Positions 34,621 to 44,897 of a stretch of DNA of 44,897 bases are shown here, one piece after another (the stretch's first letter is position 1; the number at the start of each line of letters is the position of its first letter). Under the pieces are notes generated by a model. It did no database searches. It was not told the DNA's origin and saw only the letters and a list, made by a program, of their open reading frames with translations. The DNA comes from Nitrospinota bacterium (GTDB lineage: Bacteria; Nitrospinota_A; UBA7883; JACRGQ01). A program made the translations under genes and the position numbers. The stretch lies in the NCBI GenBank assembly GCA_016200345.1, contig JACQEX010000043.1, positions 1-44,897 of the forward strand, read 5' to 3'.

Positions 34621-36246
34621 ATGGAAAGAAAAACTTTATACGCCATACTGCTCTCAATCGCAGTCGTCATACTTTGGGACGTTTGGTACTACTACCGTTA
34701 TAAGGACGTCCTGGAGGCCAACCGCTCCAAGATGGCCCATAAAAGGGTCGAGCAACAGACCAACGGCAACAATCGCCAGCCTTTAAAAGAGAACGCGCCG
34801 GCATCGCCCGCTTCGGCCCCGGCGCCGACCCCCGCGTTGGCTGTCGAATCCAAACCTTTGGATCTGGCAACCACGGCTCCGCCGGCGCAAGGCAGGACGA
34901 TAACGGTGGACACGGGGGTGTCGAACGTCTCCATCTCCACCACCGGCGGAATAGTTGAGTCCATAAAACTTTTTAGATATAAGGACGCCGACGGCGGCCC
35001 GATAGAAATAGTTGACGCAAAATCCCAGTTTCGCCCCCTTTCGCTGGAATTCGCCACGCCGGAGGCGAGCAATAAGATAAACTCGGCGGTGTTCTCCTCC
35101 GCCGCGCCCGATAAAATCACCCTCACCGCCGGAAACAAGGACGTCTCGGTTCCGCTGACCATGGCGTTGCCAAACGGGGTGGTCATCACAAAAACGCTTG
35201 TATTCCACCATTTGTCGTACCTCGTAGATTTGCAAATCGGCGTGAGCGGCCCCGGCGTCGAGGGGACGACCTTTGGCGTTTCGTGGAACGGAATCGCGGG
35301 CGAGGAGGGGAAATCGTACTCCTATGTCGGCCCGGTTGTGCTGGTGGACGACAAGCGGCTAGCTGACTCGCCCAAGGAAAAGGAGCCGCAAACCCACGAA
35401 GGAAACGTTTTGTGGGGCGGCGTGACCAACAAGTACTATTGCGCCGCATTCCTCCCGACTGCCGTCAAGTCTAAATTCACCGCGCGCAAGACTGGCGAAA
35501 AGGACGTCGTAACGCTCCAACTCCCGGCTGGCTCCGCGAACGGCCTGGCGTTTTACGCCGGCCCCAAGGATCACGGGGAGCTGAACAAAACGGGGCGCGA
35601 ACTGATACGAATGATAAACTACGGCTGGTTCGACATACTCGCCAATCCGCTTTTTATACTGCTGACGTGGTTCAACTCAATCATAGGCAACTTTGGATTT
35701 TCCATCATTTTGCTCACCGTCCTGGTAAAACTCCTTTTCTGGCCGCTTTCGCAGGCCAGCTTCAAGTCGGTGGAAAAAATGAAAAAGGTCCAGCCGGAAA
35801 TGAAGATGCTCCAGGAAAGGTACAAAAACGACCGCACGAAAATGAACGAGGAGCTTATCGCCCTTTATAAAAAATACAACATCAACCCGATGGCGGGATG
35901 CCTCCCCATAATTTTGCAAATTCCGGTGTTCGTGGCCCTTTACAAGGTTTTGCTGGAGTCAATTGACCTCAAGGGGGCGAACTTCGTTTTGTGGATACAC
36001 GACCTCTCGACAAAAGACCCCTATTACGTGACGCCGGTACTGATGGGCCTTTCCATGCTGGCGCAACAAAAGATGTCGCCATCGAGCACCGACCCGTTGC
36101 AACGCAAACTGATGCTGGCGATGCCGCTGGTTTTCACAGTCATGTTCATAAATTTTCCATCGGGACTTGTAATATACTGGCTTGTCAATAACCTGTTGTC
36201 CATACTTCAACAGTACCTTTTGATAATGCAACAAAAGGAGGCGTGA
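34621..36246 (+). CDS. yidC: Membrane protein insertase YidC
   Basis: N-terminal TM, periplasmic domain, LTWFNSIIGNFGFSIILLTVLVKLLFWPLSQASFKSVEKMKKVQPEMKMLQERYKNDRTKMNEELIALYKKYNINPMAGCLPIILQIPVFVALYKVL. Confidence 0.97.
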   Translation: MERKTLYAILLSIAVVILWDVWYYYRYKDVLEANRSKMAHKRVEQQTNGNNRQPLKENAPASPASAPAPTPALAVESKPLDLATTAPPAQGRTITVDTGVSNVSISTTGGIVESIKLFRYKDADGGPIEIVDAKSQFRPLSLEFATPEASNKINSAVFSSAAPDKITLTAGNKDVSVPLTMALPNGVVITKTLVFHHLSYLVDLQIGVSGPGVEGTTFGVSWNGIAGEEGKSYSYVGPVVLVDDKRLADSPKEKEPQTHEGNVLWGGVTNKYYCAAFLPTAVKSKFTARKTGEKDVVTLQLPAGSANGLAFYAGPKDHGELNKTGRELIRMINYGWFDILANPLFILLTWFNSIIGNFGFSIILLTVLVKLLFWPLSQASFKSVEKMKKVQPEMKMLQERYKNDRTKMNEELIALYKKYNINPMAGCLPIILQIPVFVALYKVLLESIDLKGANFVLWIHDLSTKDPYYVTPVLMGLSMLAQQKMSPSSTDPLQRKLMLAMPLVFTVMFINFPSGLVIYWLVNNLLSILQQYLLIMQQKEA

Positions 36247-36249
36247 TAA

Positions 36250-36966
36250 ATGAACTGGAGAATGGCCCAAGGCGCGACGTTTGAAGAGGCGGTCGCCTCG
36301 CTGTTAAAGTCATTGGGCGCGGACGAATCCGAGGTTGAAATAGAAAACCTCGGGGAATCCCGCAAGCTTTTCGGCCTCGGCGGCCCCGTGATAAAAGTGC
36401 GCGGAAGGCTCAAGGAGGACGCCGTCAGGGGCGAGCCGCGAGAAAAAACCGAGAGGGTCAGGACTGAGCCGAAAAACACGACGCCCATGACGGAATCGGA
36501 AATTGAAGAAATCGCGGAAAAAGCGTCGCTCTTCCTTCAAAGCATCATCGAGAACATGAACCTCCCCAAGTACAAGATAACCATCACGGTTGAAAAAACC
36601 GAGGTCACGCTTGTGATTAACGACCACGACGAACCATTCGCCGTGGGTCGAAACGGCGAGGTTCTGGAGGCCATCCAGACGTTGCTGGGCATATACATCG
36701 GAAGACTGCACGAGGGTCGCGCGAGAATTACCGTGGACGCCGGCAACTACCGCGAAAATCGCCTTGAGAGCCTTAAAACAATCGCCGAGAAGGCCGCGGC
36801 GGAGGCATTGGCGAAAGGGAAGAAAGTTTATTTGGGCCCGATGAAATCATCCGACCGAAAGGTGGTTCACGCCGCCCTGCAAGAAAACGCGGATGTGCAG
36901 ACAAAAAGCCAGGGCGAGGGAGACCGTAGGCAGGTGGTAGTATACCCCGCCAAATCGAACAAGTAA
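36250..36966 (+). CDS. jag: Jag/KhpB-type RNA-binding protein (Jag-N, KH, R3H)
   Basis: GATFEEAVASLLKSLGADESEVEIENLGESRKLFGLGG; KH FAVGRNGEVLEAIQTLLGIYIG; R3H SSDRKVVHAALQENADVQTKSQGEGDRRQVVVYP. Confidence 0.93.
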   Translation: MNWRMAQGATFEEAVASLLKSLGADESEVEIENLGESRKLFGLGGPVIKVRGRLKEDAVRGEPREKTERVRTEPKNTTPMTESEIEEIAEKASLFLQSIIENMNLPKYKITITVEKTEVTLVINDHDEPFAVGRNGEVLEAIQTLLGIYIGRLHEGRARITVDAGNYRENRLESLKTIAEKAAAEALAKGKKVYLGPMKSSDRKVVHAALQENADVQTKSQGEGDRRQVVVYPAKSNK

Positions 36967-37030
36967 CGCCCCTCCCGCAGTTGAGACTGCCCGCCATCGA
37001 AAACGGGCCGCATATACTCCCCCCGTACCC

Positions 37031-37064
37031 CCGCATTAGTTATCTTTATATTTTTTTTATGCGG
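37031..37064. promoter_or_regulatory. Candidate KdpE operator upstream of kdpF
   Basis: ctttatattttttttat flanked by inverted arms ccgcat/atgcgg; resembles the remembered E. coli KdpE site TTTATACTTTTTTTACA. Confidence 0.45.
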
Positions 37065-37169
37065 AATGACCGTCATTTTACACATTATTTATTATCCAAT
37101 TGCTACATTTACGTCGTGCGGGAAACACTAACACTTTAAAGTGCGAACAATTTCGAAAGGGGTAATAAT

Positions 37170-37250
37170 ATGGGAGTCGGGTACGTCGTTCTTTCGGCCG
37201 TTGTTTTAATATATCTAATCTACGTCATGTTCAGGCCGGAGAGGTTTTAG
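37170..37250 (+). CDS. kdpF: Potassium-transporting ATPase small subunit KdpF
   Basis: Manual translation (not in ORF track): MGVGYVVLSAVVLIYLIYVMFRPERF*; directly before kdpA. Confidence 0.9.
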   Translation: MGVGYVVLSAVVLIYLIYVMFRPERF

Positions 37251-37261
37251 GGAGACAGGCA

Positions 37262-38953
37262 ATGAACAAATTTGATTTCCTACAGATACTCATCCCTCTG
37301 GCGGCCCTAATCGCCCTCACGCCATTGCTCGGCTCCTACATGGCAAAAGTATTCCAAGGGGAGAACCACCTTCTAAAAAAGCCCCTCGGCTTTTTGGAAA
37401 GGCTCGCGTACCGACTGTGCTTTGTTGACGAAAAAGAGGAGATGGGATGGAAAAACTACGCGGTCGCGCTCGTAATATTTAACCTTTTCGGTTTTTTGGC
37501 CCTCTTCGCCCTTCAAATGCTCCAAGGGCATTTGCCGCTAAACCCGCAGAAACTGCCGAATGTCTCATGGGACTCCTCCTTCAACACCGCCGTAAGCTAT
37601 ATGACCAACACCAACTGGCAGGGGTATTCCGGCGAGACCACCATGAGCTACCTCACTCAAATGCTCGGCCTGTGCGTGCAGAATTTTCTCAGCGCGGCCA
37701 CCGGAATCGCGGTTTTTCTCGCGTTGGTCCGCGGAATCATCCGCAAGAGCTCGGCCACAATCGGCAACTTTTGGGTTGATGTGGTTCGCTCCTTCGTCTA
37801 CGTCCTACTCCCTCTGTCGTTTTTCTTCGCCCTCGTTCTTGTGTGGCAGGGGTCAATCCAAAACTTTTCGCCATACGTTACCGCCACCGGCGTCGAGGGA
37901 ACCAGGCAGGTTCTTCCGATGGGGCCGGCCGCGTCGCAAATAGCCATTAAACAACTCGGCACGAACGGCGGTGGCTTTTTCAACGCCAATAGCGCGCACC
38001 CGTTCGAGAATCCAACGCCGTTGACCAACCTGCTTGAACTGGTGGCAATTTTGCTCATCCCATCGGCCCTTGTCTGGACGTACGGGATAATGCTTGGAAA
38101 ACGAAGGCAGGGGGCGGTTATTTTATCGGCCATGTTCGCCCTGTTAATCATGGGGCTTGCCGGGTCGCTATGGGCGCAATACAGACCAAACGCCTCCTTG
38201 GGCGAGCCGGAGGTAATGGAGGGGATAGACACTCGCACCGGGGTCGCCAACTGCGTGATATGGTCGGTCTTCACCACCGCCGCGTCCAACGGCTCGGTCA
38301 ACTGCATGCACGAGTCGCTCTCCCCGATATCCGGCGGGGTGCCCCTCGTAAACCTGATGGTCGGAGAGGTAATTTTCGGCGGCGCGGGCGTGGGGCTTGC
38401 CGGAATGCTGGTGTTCATGCTCATCACGGTTTTTCTTTCCGGGCTGATGGTCGGGCGCACGCCGGAATACATCGGAAAAAAAATCGAGGCCCGCGAGGTG
38501 CAGATGAGCATGATAACGGTCCTCGCCCCCAGCGCGGTGATTTTAATAGGCTCGGCGGTCTCGCTTTTTCATCCGGCCGGTCTTGCGGGGATTTCCGCCA
38601 AGGGACCGCACGGGTTCACCGAGGTTGTTTACGCCTTCACCTCCGCCGCGCAGAACAACGGAAGCGCGTTCGCCGGGCTAAACGCCAACACCCCCTATTA
38701 CAACGTGGTTCTTGGCTTGGTCATGCTGGTTGGAAGGTTTTTAACCATCGTCCCCGTTCTCGCAATCGCGGGAAGCCTTGCGCAAAAGAAATGCGTGGCC
38801 TCCTCGGAAAGCGGATTTCGGACTGATTCGCCGCTTTTTTTCATCCTTCTTGTGGCGACAATACTTGTTGTGGGGGTGCTGACGCACTTCCCCTCGCTGG
38901 CGCTCGGCCCCGTTGTCGAGCATTACCTGATAAACGCCGGCTGGGTAAATTAA
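37262..38953 (+). CDS. kdpA: Potassium-transporting ATPase subunit KdpA
   Basis: [63 protein letters not shown]. Confidence 0.98.
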   Translation: MNKFDFLQILIPLAALIALTPLLGSYMAKVFQGENHLLKKPLGFLERLAYRLCFVDEKEEMGWKNYAVALVIFNLFGFLALFALQMLQGHLPLNPQKLPNVSWDSSFNTAVSYMTNTNWQGYSGETTMSYLTQMLGLCVQNFLSAATGIAVFLALVRGIIRKSSATIGNFWVDVVRSFVYVLLPLSFFFALVLVWQGSIQNFSPYVTATGVEGTRQVLPMGPAASQIAIKQLGTNGGGFFNANSAHPFENPTPLTNLLELVAILLIPSALVWTYGIMLGKRRQGAVILSAMFALLIMGLAGSLWAQYRPNASLGEPEVMEGIDTRTGVANCVIWSVFTTAASNGSVNCMHESLSPISGGVPLVNLMVGEVIFGGAGVGLAGMLVFMLITVFLSGLMVGRTPEYIGKKIEAREVQMSMITVLAPSAVILIGSAVSLFHPAGLAGISAKGPHGFTEVVYAFTSAAQNNGSAFAGLNANTPYYNVVLGLVMLVGRFLTIVPVLAIAGSLAQKKCVASSESGFRTDSPLFFILLVATILVVGVLTHFPSLALGPVVEHYLINAGWVN

Positions 38954-38966
38954 AAAGGAGACGCAG

Positions 38967-41042
38967 ATGAAAGAGCAAAAACTGTTTTCAAAAAAACTTT
39001 TGGTCGGCGCGATTGGAGACTCGTTTAAAAAGCTTAACCCGCGCACCCAGGCGGCAAACCCGGTGATTTTCGTCGCCCTCATATGCGCCGCGATAACCAC
39101 GGCCATCGTTATTTTAAGCGCGGCGAAGGGGGTCTCCGCCTTTGAGATTCAAATCGCCCTTTGGCTCTGGCTCACCGTTCTTTTCGCCAATTTCTCCGAG
39201 GCCCTTGCCGAAGGGCGCGGAAAGGCGCAGGCGGACGCGCTTCGAAAGATGAAGACGGCGGTGAAGGCCCGCCTTGTCAGGGACGGAAAGGAAATCCTCA
39301 CGGTGGCGAGCGATTTAAAACTTGCCGACTGCGTCGTCTGCGAGGCGGGCGACATAATACCCGGCGACGGCGAGGTGATAGAGGGAATCGCCACGGTTGA
39401 CGAGTCGGCCATCACCGGGGAATCCGCGCCGGTGGTCAGGGAAAGCGGAGGCGACCGAAGCGCGGTGACCGGCGGAACCCGCGTGATAAGCGACAAAATA
39501 ATCGTCCGAATAACCGCCGAGACGGGGCAAAGCTTCCTTGACCGAATGATACAACTCGTCGAGGGCGCGAAGCGGCGAAAAACCCCGAACGAAATCGCGC
39601 TTACAATTCTTCTGTCGGCGATGACCGCCCTGTTCCTTCTTGTGGTAGTGACGCTAAAACCATACGCGGACTACTCGGCGTCCGTCGCCAAAACCGACTT
39701 GTCCGGAGTCATCACCATTCCGGTGCTTATTTCCCTTTTGGTATGCCTTATTCCGACCACCATCGGCGGCCTTTTGAGCGCGATTGGAATAAGCGGAATG
39801 GACCGCCTTATTAGAAAAAACGTAATAGCAAAAAGCGGAAGGGCGGTGGAGGCCGCCGGGGACGTGGACGTTCTGTTGCTGGACAAAACCGGCACCATAA
39901 CGCTGGGAAACAGAATGGCGCACGATTTTTTGCCCGCCCACGGATTTTCCGACAGACAGCTGGCCGAGACGGCACAACTGGCCTCCTTGAGCGACGAAAC
40001 GCCGGAGGGACGATCAATCGTCATATTGGCAAAGGAGAAATTTAATCTCCGTGCCGAAAACGTGACCAAGCTGGACGCGGTCTTTATCCCATTTTCTGCG
40101 CACACCCGGATGAGCGGGGCGGACCAAAAGGGCGCTTCCGGAACCCGAACAATTCGCAAGGGGGCGTTCGACGCCGTTAAAAGACACGTGGAAACGTTGG
40201 GCGGGACGGTGCCGGCGCAAATAACCGGGGTGGTGGAGACAATCGCCAGAAGCGGCGGCACGCCGCTGGTCGTCAGCGAGAACGAAAATGTAATCGGCGT
40301 CGCCCACCTTAAGGACATCGTGAAGGGGGGCATCAAGGAAAGATTCGCCGAAATGCGAAAGATGGGAATAAGAACCGTGATGATAACCGGCGACAACCAG
40401 CTAACGGCGGCGGCAATCGCCGCCGAGGCGGGCGTGGACGACTTTTTGGCCGAGGCGACCCCGGAGACAAAACTAAGGCGGATTAGAGAAGAGCAGGCCA
40501 AAGGTTACATGGTGGCGATGGCGGGCGACGGAACCAACGACGCACCGGCGTTGGCGCAGGCGGACGTGGGCGTGGCGATGAACGCGGGAACCCAGGCCGC
40601 GCGCGAGGCGGGCAACATGGTGGACTTGGACAGCAACCCGACCAAACTCATTGAAATTGTGGAGACCGGCAAACAGTTGCTTATGACGCGCGGCGCGCTC
40701 ACCACGTTCAGCGTCGCCAACGACGTCGCAAAATATTTCGCCATAATTCCCGCCATGTTCGCGGGCCTTTACGCGGCGTCCGGCGGGGTCGGCCCGCTGG
40801 CCCGCCTGAACGTGATGGGGTTGCACTCCCCCCAATCCGCCATATTAAGCGCGGTTATTTTCAACGCGCTCATAATCATCGCGCTGGTGCCGCTTGCCCT
40901 TAAAGGGGTTAAGTACCGCCCTTTGGGCGCGATGACGCTTTTGCGAAACAACCTGCTGGTGTACGGCCTCGGCGGACTGGCCGCCCCGTTTGCCGGCATA
41001 AAAATAATTGATATTTTAATCGTAGGAATGGGGTTGATATGA
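38967..41042 (+). CDS. kdpB: Potassium-transporting ATPase ATP-binding subunit KdpB
   Basis: [14 protein letters not shown] (phosphorylation loop), [52 protein letters not shown]. Confidence 0.98.
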   Translation: MKEQKLFSKKLLVGAIGDSFKKLNPRTQAANPVIFVALICAAITTAIVILSAAKGVSAFEIQIALWLWLTVLFANFSEALAEGRGKAQADALRKMKTAVKARLVRDGKEILTVASDLKLADCVVCEAGDIIPGDGEVIEGIATVDESAITGESAPVVRESGGDRSAVTGGTRVISDKIIVRITAETGQSFLDRMIQLVEGAKRRKTPNEIALTILLSAMTALFLLVVVTLKPYADYSASVAKTDLSGVITIPVLISLLVCLIPTTIGGLLSAIGISGMDRLIRKNVIAKSGRAVEAAGDVDVLLLDKTGTITLGNRMAHDFLPAHGFSDRQLAETAQLASLSDETPEGRSIVILAKEKFNLRAENVTKLDAVFIPFSAHTRMSGADQKGASGTRTIRKGAFDAVKRHVETLGGTVPAQITGVVETIARSGGTPLVVSENENVIGVAHLKDIVKGGIKERFAEMRKMGIRTVMITGDNQLTAAAIAAEAGVDDFLAEATPETKLRRIREEQAKGYMVAMAGDGTNDAPALAQADVGVAMNAGTQAAREAGNMVDLDSNPTKLIEIVETGKQLLMTRGALTTFSVANDVAKYFAIIPAMFAGLYAASGGVGPLARLNVMGLHSPQSAILSAVIFNALIIIALVPLALKGVKYRPLGAMTLLRNNLLVYGLGGLAAPFAGIKIIDILIVGMGLI

Positions 41043-41590
41043 AGACGTCCGTCCGGGCTTTGGCAACGCTGTTGTTTTTTACGCTACTTACGGGCCTCGT
41101 CTACACCGGAGCCGTGACGGGGGTGTCCGCCGTCGCCTTTAACAGACAGGCAAACGGCTCGCTTGTTGTTTCCGGCGGCAGGGTGGTCGGTTCCGAGTTA
41201 ATCGCCCAAAATTTTAAGGGCCCCGGCTATTTCTGGCCCCGTCCCTCGGCGGCGGATTTCAACCCCCTCCCTTCCGGCGGGTCGAATTACGCCCCCTCCA
41301 GCGCCGAATTGCTGGGCAAAATAAAGGAGAGAAAAAAACTTGGAATGACGCGGGATTTATTGTTCGCCTCCGCAAGCGGTCTGGATCCGCACATAAGCCC
41401 CGAGGCGGCATTCGACCAAATTGAGCGAATAGCCTCCGCGCGCGGACTCCGCGACAACCAATTGTCCGCAGTTCGTGCTTTAATATTGAGGCATGTGGAG
41501 GAAAGACAGTACGGAATGCTGGGCGAGGGACGTGTGAACGTATTGCGGCTTAACCTTGCGCTTGACGAGGAAACACGAATTGCAAAGTGA
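41039..41590 (+). CDS. kdpC: Potassium-transporting ATPase subunit KdpC
   Basis: [65 protein letters not shown]. Confidence 0.97.
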   Translation: MKTSVRALATLLFFTLLTGLVYTGAVTGVSAVAFNRQANGSLVVSGGRVVGSELIAQNFKGPGYFWPRPSAADFNPLPSGGSNYAPSSAELLGKIKERKKLGMTRDLLFASASGLDPHISPEAAFDQIERIASARGLRDNQLSAVRALILRHVEERQYGMLGEGRVNVLRLNLALDEETRIAK

Positions 41591-44261
41591 CGAACGGCCA
41601 AATCCGGACGAGATACTAAAAAACGTCCAACGGGAGGAAAAAAGGGCCTCGAGGGGAAAACTGCGGATTTTTTTCGGGATGTGCGCCGGAGTCGGAAAGA
41701 CGTACGCCATGCTGGAGGCCGCCCGAAACATGGCCGCCGCCGGCGTGGACGTGGCCGTGGGCGTGGTGGAAACCCACGGTCGAAAAGAGACGGAGCTGAT
41801 GCTCGCCGGGCTCCGGGCAATCCCGCAAAAAAAGATGGATTACAAAAACTCCGTTTTTTTGGAACTGGACATAGAGAGAATCCTGGTTGAGAGGCCCCCG
41901 CTTGTGCTTGTGGACGAACTCGCGCACACCAACGCCCCCGGCTCCCGCCACGCAAAACGATACCAAGACGTCGAGGAGATATTGGATTCCGGCATAGACG
42001 TATATTCCACCATGAACGTGCAACATTTGGACAGCAGGGCCGACCCGGTGAGAAAAATCACGGGAATCAACGTTCGTGAAACGGTGCCGGACACCATATT
42101 GGAACTCGCCGACCAGATCGAGTTGATAGACCTGCCCCCGAGGGACCTGTTGAAGCGGTTGAAAGAGGGGAAGGTTTATCTTGGGGAAAAGGCGGAACTG
42201 GCCGCCGCAAATTTCTTCAAGGAAGAGAACCTCATGGCGCTCCGCGAGATGGCCTTGCGCTTCACCGCGGAAAAGGTGGACGACGAGCTCCGGGGCCAGA
42301 TGACGGTGAAACGAATATTGGGGCCGTGGAACACCAACGAAAGGCTTTTGGTCGCCGTAAGCCAAAGCCCCCACTCCCCGTCCCTCATCAGGAGGGCAAG
42401 ACGCATGGCCTTTAGGCTGGGCGCGCCGTGGGTCGCCCTTTACGTGGACTCCGGGCTGGTGTTGAGCGAAACTGACCAGAAGCGACTGCATGAAAATCTG
42501 GAACTCGCAAAGGAATTGGGAGCCGAGTTGGTTACGACGCGCGACACCGACGTGGCCGGCGCGGTCAACCGGGTCTGCCTTGAAAAAAACGTCACCCAAA
42601 TCGTCATGGGAAGGCCGGAACGCCGGTTTTTTATGGACATAATCTCGCGCGGCACCATACTCGAACAGCTGATAAGAGACACCAGCGAAATTGACATTCA
42701 CGTAATAAGACGATCCGGAAAAAAACGGTTTCGGGGCCGGCGTTTCCGCGTGCCCGCCGTCAAGGCCCGCCCCAAGGACTACGCCTTGGTCGGCGGCGTA
42801 ATTTCCGCCGCCTCCTTATTGTCCCTGTTCTTCCAGCCTTTAATAGGGTATCGCGCCGTGGGCTACGTTTTCATGGCGACCGTTCTACTGCTTTCTATGA
42901 CGACGACGATAGGCCCGATTTTTTTTGCGGCCACCCTTGGCGCCCTGATATGGGATTTCTTTTTCGTGCCCCCTCTCTACACTTTTATGGTCTCCTCCCC
43001 CGAGGACCTGATGATGATATCCGCCTATTTTCTAGTCGCGGTCGTGGCGGGGGCGCTGACCACCCGCATAAAGAGGCAGGACGCGGATCTTCGACAAAGG
43101 GAACACCACGCAAATGTGCTGTACGAGTTGGGCAGAAGTTTTTCCGAGGCAAAGGACGTGGATAAAATCGTGTCCGCCGCCGTGGGGTGCGTGGAGACGC
43201 TCTTTGCGGTAAAGGCGGCGATGTTGATGGTCACGCCCGAGGGACAGCTTTCGCGAACTCCAACCGCCGGAGGCGCCGTGGACATAGTGGAAAAAGAATA
43301 CGCCGTTGCGTTTTGGAGTTTTTCAAACAACAAGAAGGCCGGATGGAACACCGACACGCTACAGTCAGCCAAATGCAAGGCTCTTCCGCTCCTCGGCAAG
43401 GTGCATCCCGTCGGCGTCCTTCTTCTTTACCCGCAATCCTCCGCGCCGTTTCCGCTCGAGGAGGAAAACCTTATAGACACCATCGCCTCCCAACTTGCCG
43501 TCGCGTTGGAGAGGGAGTTGCTCGACGCGCGCGCAAAGGCCGCGCAACTGCTCGAGGAGTCGGAAAGGCTTCACCAGACCCTGCTTAACTCGGTCTCTCA
43601 CGAACTGCGCACTCCCATCACCAGCATCATCGGACACGCCTCCGCCCTTCAGGACCCGGGCGTGGGGGACAACCCGATGATACGCCTCACCGTGTCGGAG
43701 GAGCTTATAGATTCCGCCGAAAGATTGAACCGGATTGTCGGGAACCTGCTTGACATGTCCCGGCTGAGCGGCGGCATTCTCAAGCTCAAAAAGGAGGTTT
43801 TCGACGTCAACGACCTAGTGTCGGCCACGCTGGAGACACTACAGCGTCCGTTGCGTTTTCATAAATTAACCCTTGGATTGAACGCAGGCGAATTGTATTG
43901 CGAGGGGGACTATCGCTTTCTGGAGCACGCCATAGCCAACGTCATATTAAACGCCGCCTATTATTCGCCGACCGAAACCACGGTGGATATTTCAACCGGC
44001 GTCGAGGGCGGGTATGCGTTCGTCCGCGTGAAGGACGAGGGAAAAGGAATACCGGAGGAGTCATTGGACAAGATATTTGAAAAATTCTACCGGATACCGG
44101 GCACGCCGCCGGGGGGAACCGGGCTGGGCTTGTCCATCGTAAAGAACATTGTGGAGGCCCACAATGGAACCGTCGCCATTAACAACAGGTTCGACCGAAG
44201 CGGCGCCATTTTTTCAATAATGCTTCCGTTGGCCGCAAACGTTCGACAAATGGCCGGCTGA
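41556..44261 (+). CDS. kdpD: Osmosensitive K+ channel sensor histidine kinase KdpD
   Basis: GKLRIFFGMCAGVGKTYAMLEAARNMAAAGVDVAVGVVETHGRKETELML, VDELAHTNAPGSRHAKRYQDVEEIL, HisKA SHELRTPITSIIGHASAL, GGTGLGLSIVKNIVEAHNG. A TTG at 41580 is an alternative start. Confidence 0.97.
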   Translation: MRLTRKHELQSDERPNPDEILKNVQREEKRASRGKLRIFFGMCAGVGKTYAMLEAARNMAAAGVDVAVGVVETHGRKETELMLAGLRAIPQKKMDYKNSVFLELDIERILVERPPLVLVDELAHTNAPGSRHAKRYQDVEEILDSGIDVYSTMNVQHLDSRADPVRKITGINVRETVPDTILELADQIELIDLPPRDLLKRLKEGKVYLGEKAELAAANFFKEENLMALREMALRFTAEKVDDELRGQMTVKRILGPWNTNERLLVAVSQSPHSPSLIRRARRMAFRLGAPWVALYVDSGLVLSETDQKRLHENLELAKELGAELVTTRDTDVAGAVNRVCLEKNVTQIVMGRPERRFFMDIISRGTILEQLIRDTSEIDIHVIRRSGKKRFRGRRFRVPAVKARPKDYALVGGVISAASLLSLFFQPLIGYRAVGYVFMATVLLLSMTTTIGPIFFAATLGALIWDFFFVPPLYTFMVSSPEDLMMISAYFLVAVVAGALTTRIKRQDADLRQREHHANVLYELGRSFSEAKDVDKIVSAAVGCVETLFAVKAAMLMVTPEGQLSRTPTAGGAVDIVEKEYAVAFWSFSNNKKAGWNTDTLQSAKCKALPLLGKVHPVGVLLLYPQSSAPFPLEEENLIDTIASQLAVALERELLDARAKAAQLLEESERLHQTLLNSVSHELRTPITSIIGHASALQDPGVGDNPMIRLTVSEELIDSAERLNRIVGNLLDMSRLSGGILKLKKEVFDVNDLVSATLETLQRPLRFHKLTLGLNAGELYCEGDYRFLEHAIANVILNAAYYSPTETTVDISTGVEGGYAFVRVKDEGKGIPEESLDKIFEKFYRIPGTPPGGTGLGLSIVKNIVEAHNGTVAINNRFDRSGAIFSIMLPLAANVRQMAG

Positions 44262-44265
44262 CGCG

Positions 44266-44897
44266 ATGACCCAAAAAGTGCTGGTAATAGACGACGAGCC
44301 GTCCATACGCAAGTTGTTGCGGACTAGCCTGGAGCTAAACGGATACAAGGTCGCCGAGGCAGGCTCCGCCGGGGAGGGTTAGCGCCGTAACTGGCGACAG
44401 GCCCGACGTCGTAATTTTGGATCTCGGACTGCCGGACATGGGGGGAATAGAGTGGTTGCAACAATTTAGAGAATGGTCGAAACTGCCGGTCGTGGTCCTT
44501 ACCGTCAACGACTCGGACGAGGAAAAAGTCGCCGCTCTTGATTTCGGCGCGGATGATTACGTCACAAAGCCGTTCAGCGTCCCGGAATTAATGGCCCGCC
44601 TTAGAACCGCCATGCGCCACACGATGTCGCCGGAGGAAAGCCCTGTTTTCAAGAACGGCGGACTGGAAATTGACTACTCTGCAAGAACCGTGACGGTTGC
44701 AGGGAAAAAGATAAAATTAACCTCGACGGAATATGACCTTCTAAGGGTTCTTGCGCGAAACATCGGGAGGGTCGTGACGCACGGGATGCTCCTAAAAGAG
44801 GTGTGGGGCCCTCATTCGGTCGAACACACGCAATACCTAAGGGTTTACATGGGTAAAATCCGGAAAAAATTACGTTTTGACGGTGACAAGCGGGAAT
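44266..44897 (+). pseudogene. kdpE: KdpE response regulator, frame-disrupted and truncated by the window edge
   Basis: Frame 44266: MTQKVLVIDDEPSIRKLLRTSLELNGYKVAEAGSAGEG* (stop 44380..44382); +1 frame continues ...RPDVVILDLGLPDMGGIEWLQQFREWSKLPVVVLTVNDSDEEKVAALDFGADDYVTKPF... to the window end. Confidence 0.85.

Noticed and set aside
1-44897. CRISPR array, prophage, integrase or classical IS element
   Set aside because: No regularly spaced direct repeats, cas, phage structural, integrase or DDE transposase ORFs seen in the window.

Overview
44.9-kb window of a bacterial chromosome, mostly densely packed housekeeping, type IV pilus and chemosensory genes. Layout: (i) an NHL-repeat protein open at the left edge; (ii) a leftward block MTHFR/homocysteine methyltransferase - GxxExxY protein - pgi - aroB - lipoprotein - pilQPONM - HTH regulator; (iii) a rightward block rho-rpmE-prfA-prmC-murA - DUF1801 protein - pilB-like ATPase fused to a cyclic-nucleotide-binding domain - sigma54 activator - ATP-grasp-like protein - hybrid cheA/cheW/mcp/cheB/cheR; (iv) a leftward pair: diiron ODP/metallo-beta-lactamase-fold protein and an 82-aa protein; (v) rightward rpmH-rnpA-yidD-yidC-jag and kdpFABCDE, where kdpE appears frameshifted and runs off the right edge. 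The most unusual signals are small repeats and cassette-like structures. First, a GxxExxY (PD-(D/E)XK-like) ORF carries near-perfect ~25-bp terminal inverted repeats inside its own ends and is joined to both neighbours by ATGA overlaps, suggesting an ORF-preserving one-gene mobile cassette. Second, a family of TIR-bounded multi-hairpin elements shares the terminal consensus GGTRGGYRC (two tandem copies, one diverged copy, one partial copy); one copy replaces the 3' end of the MTHFR gene. Third, a perfect 58-bp tandem duplication frameshifts the pilB-like gene. Fourth, an ODP-type diiron protein sits beside a complete chemotaxis cluster. All calls are by eye from sequence and remembered family motifs; no searches were run.
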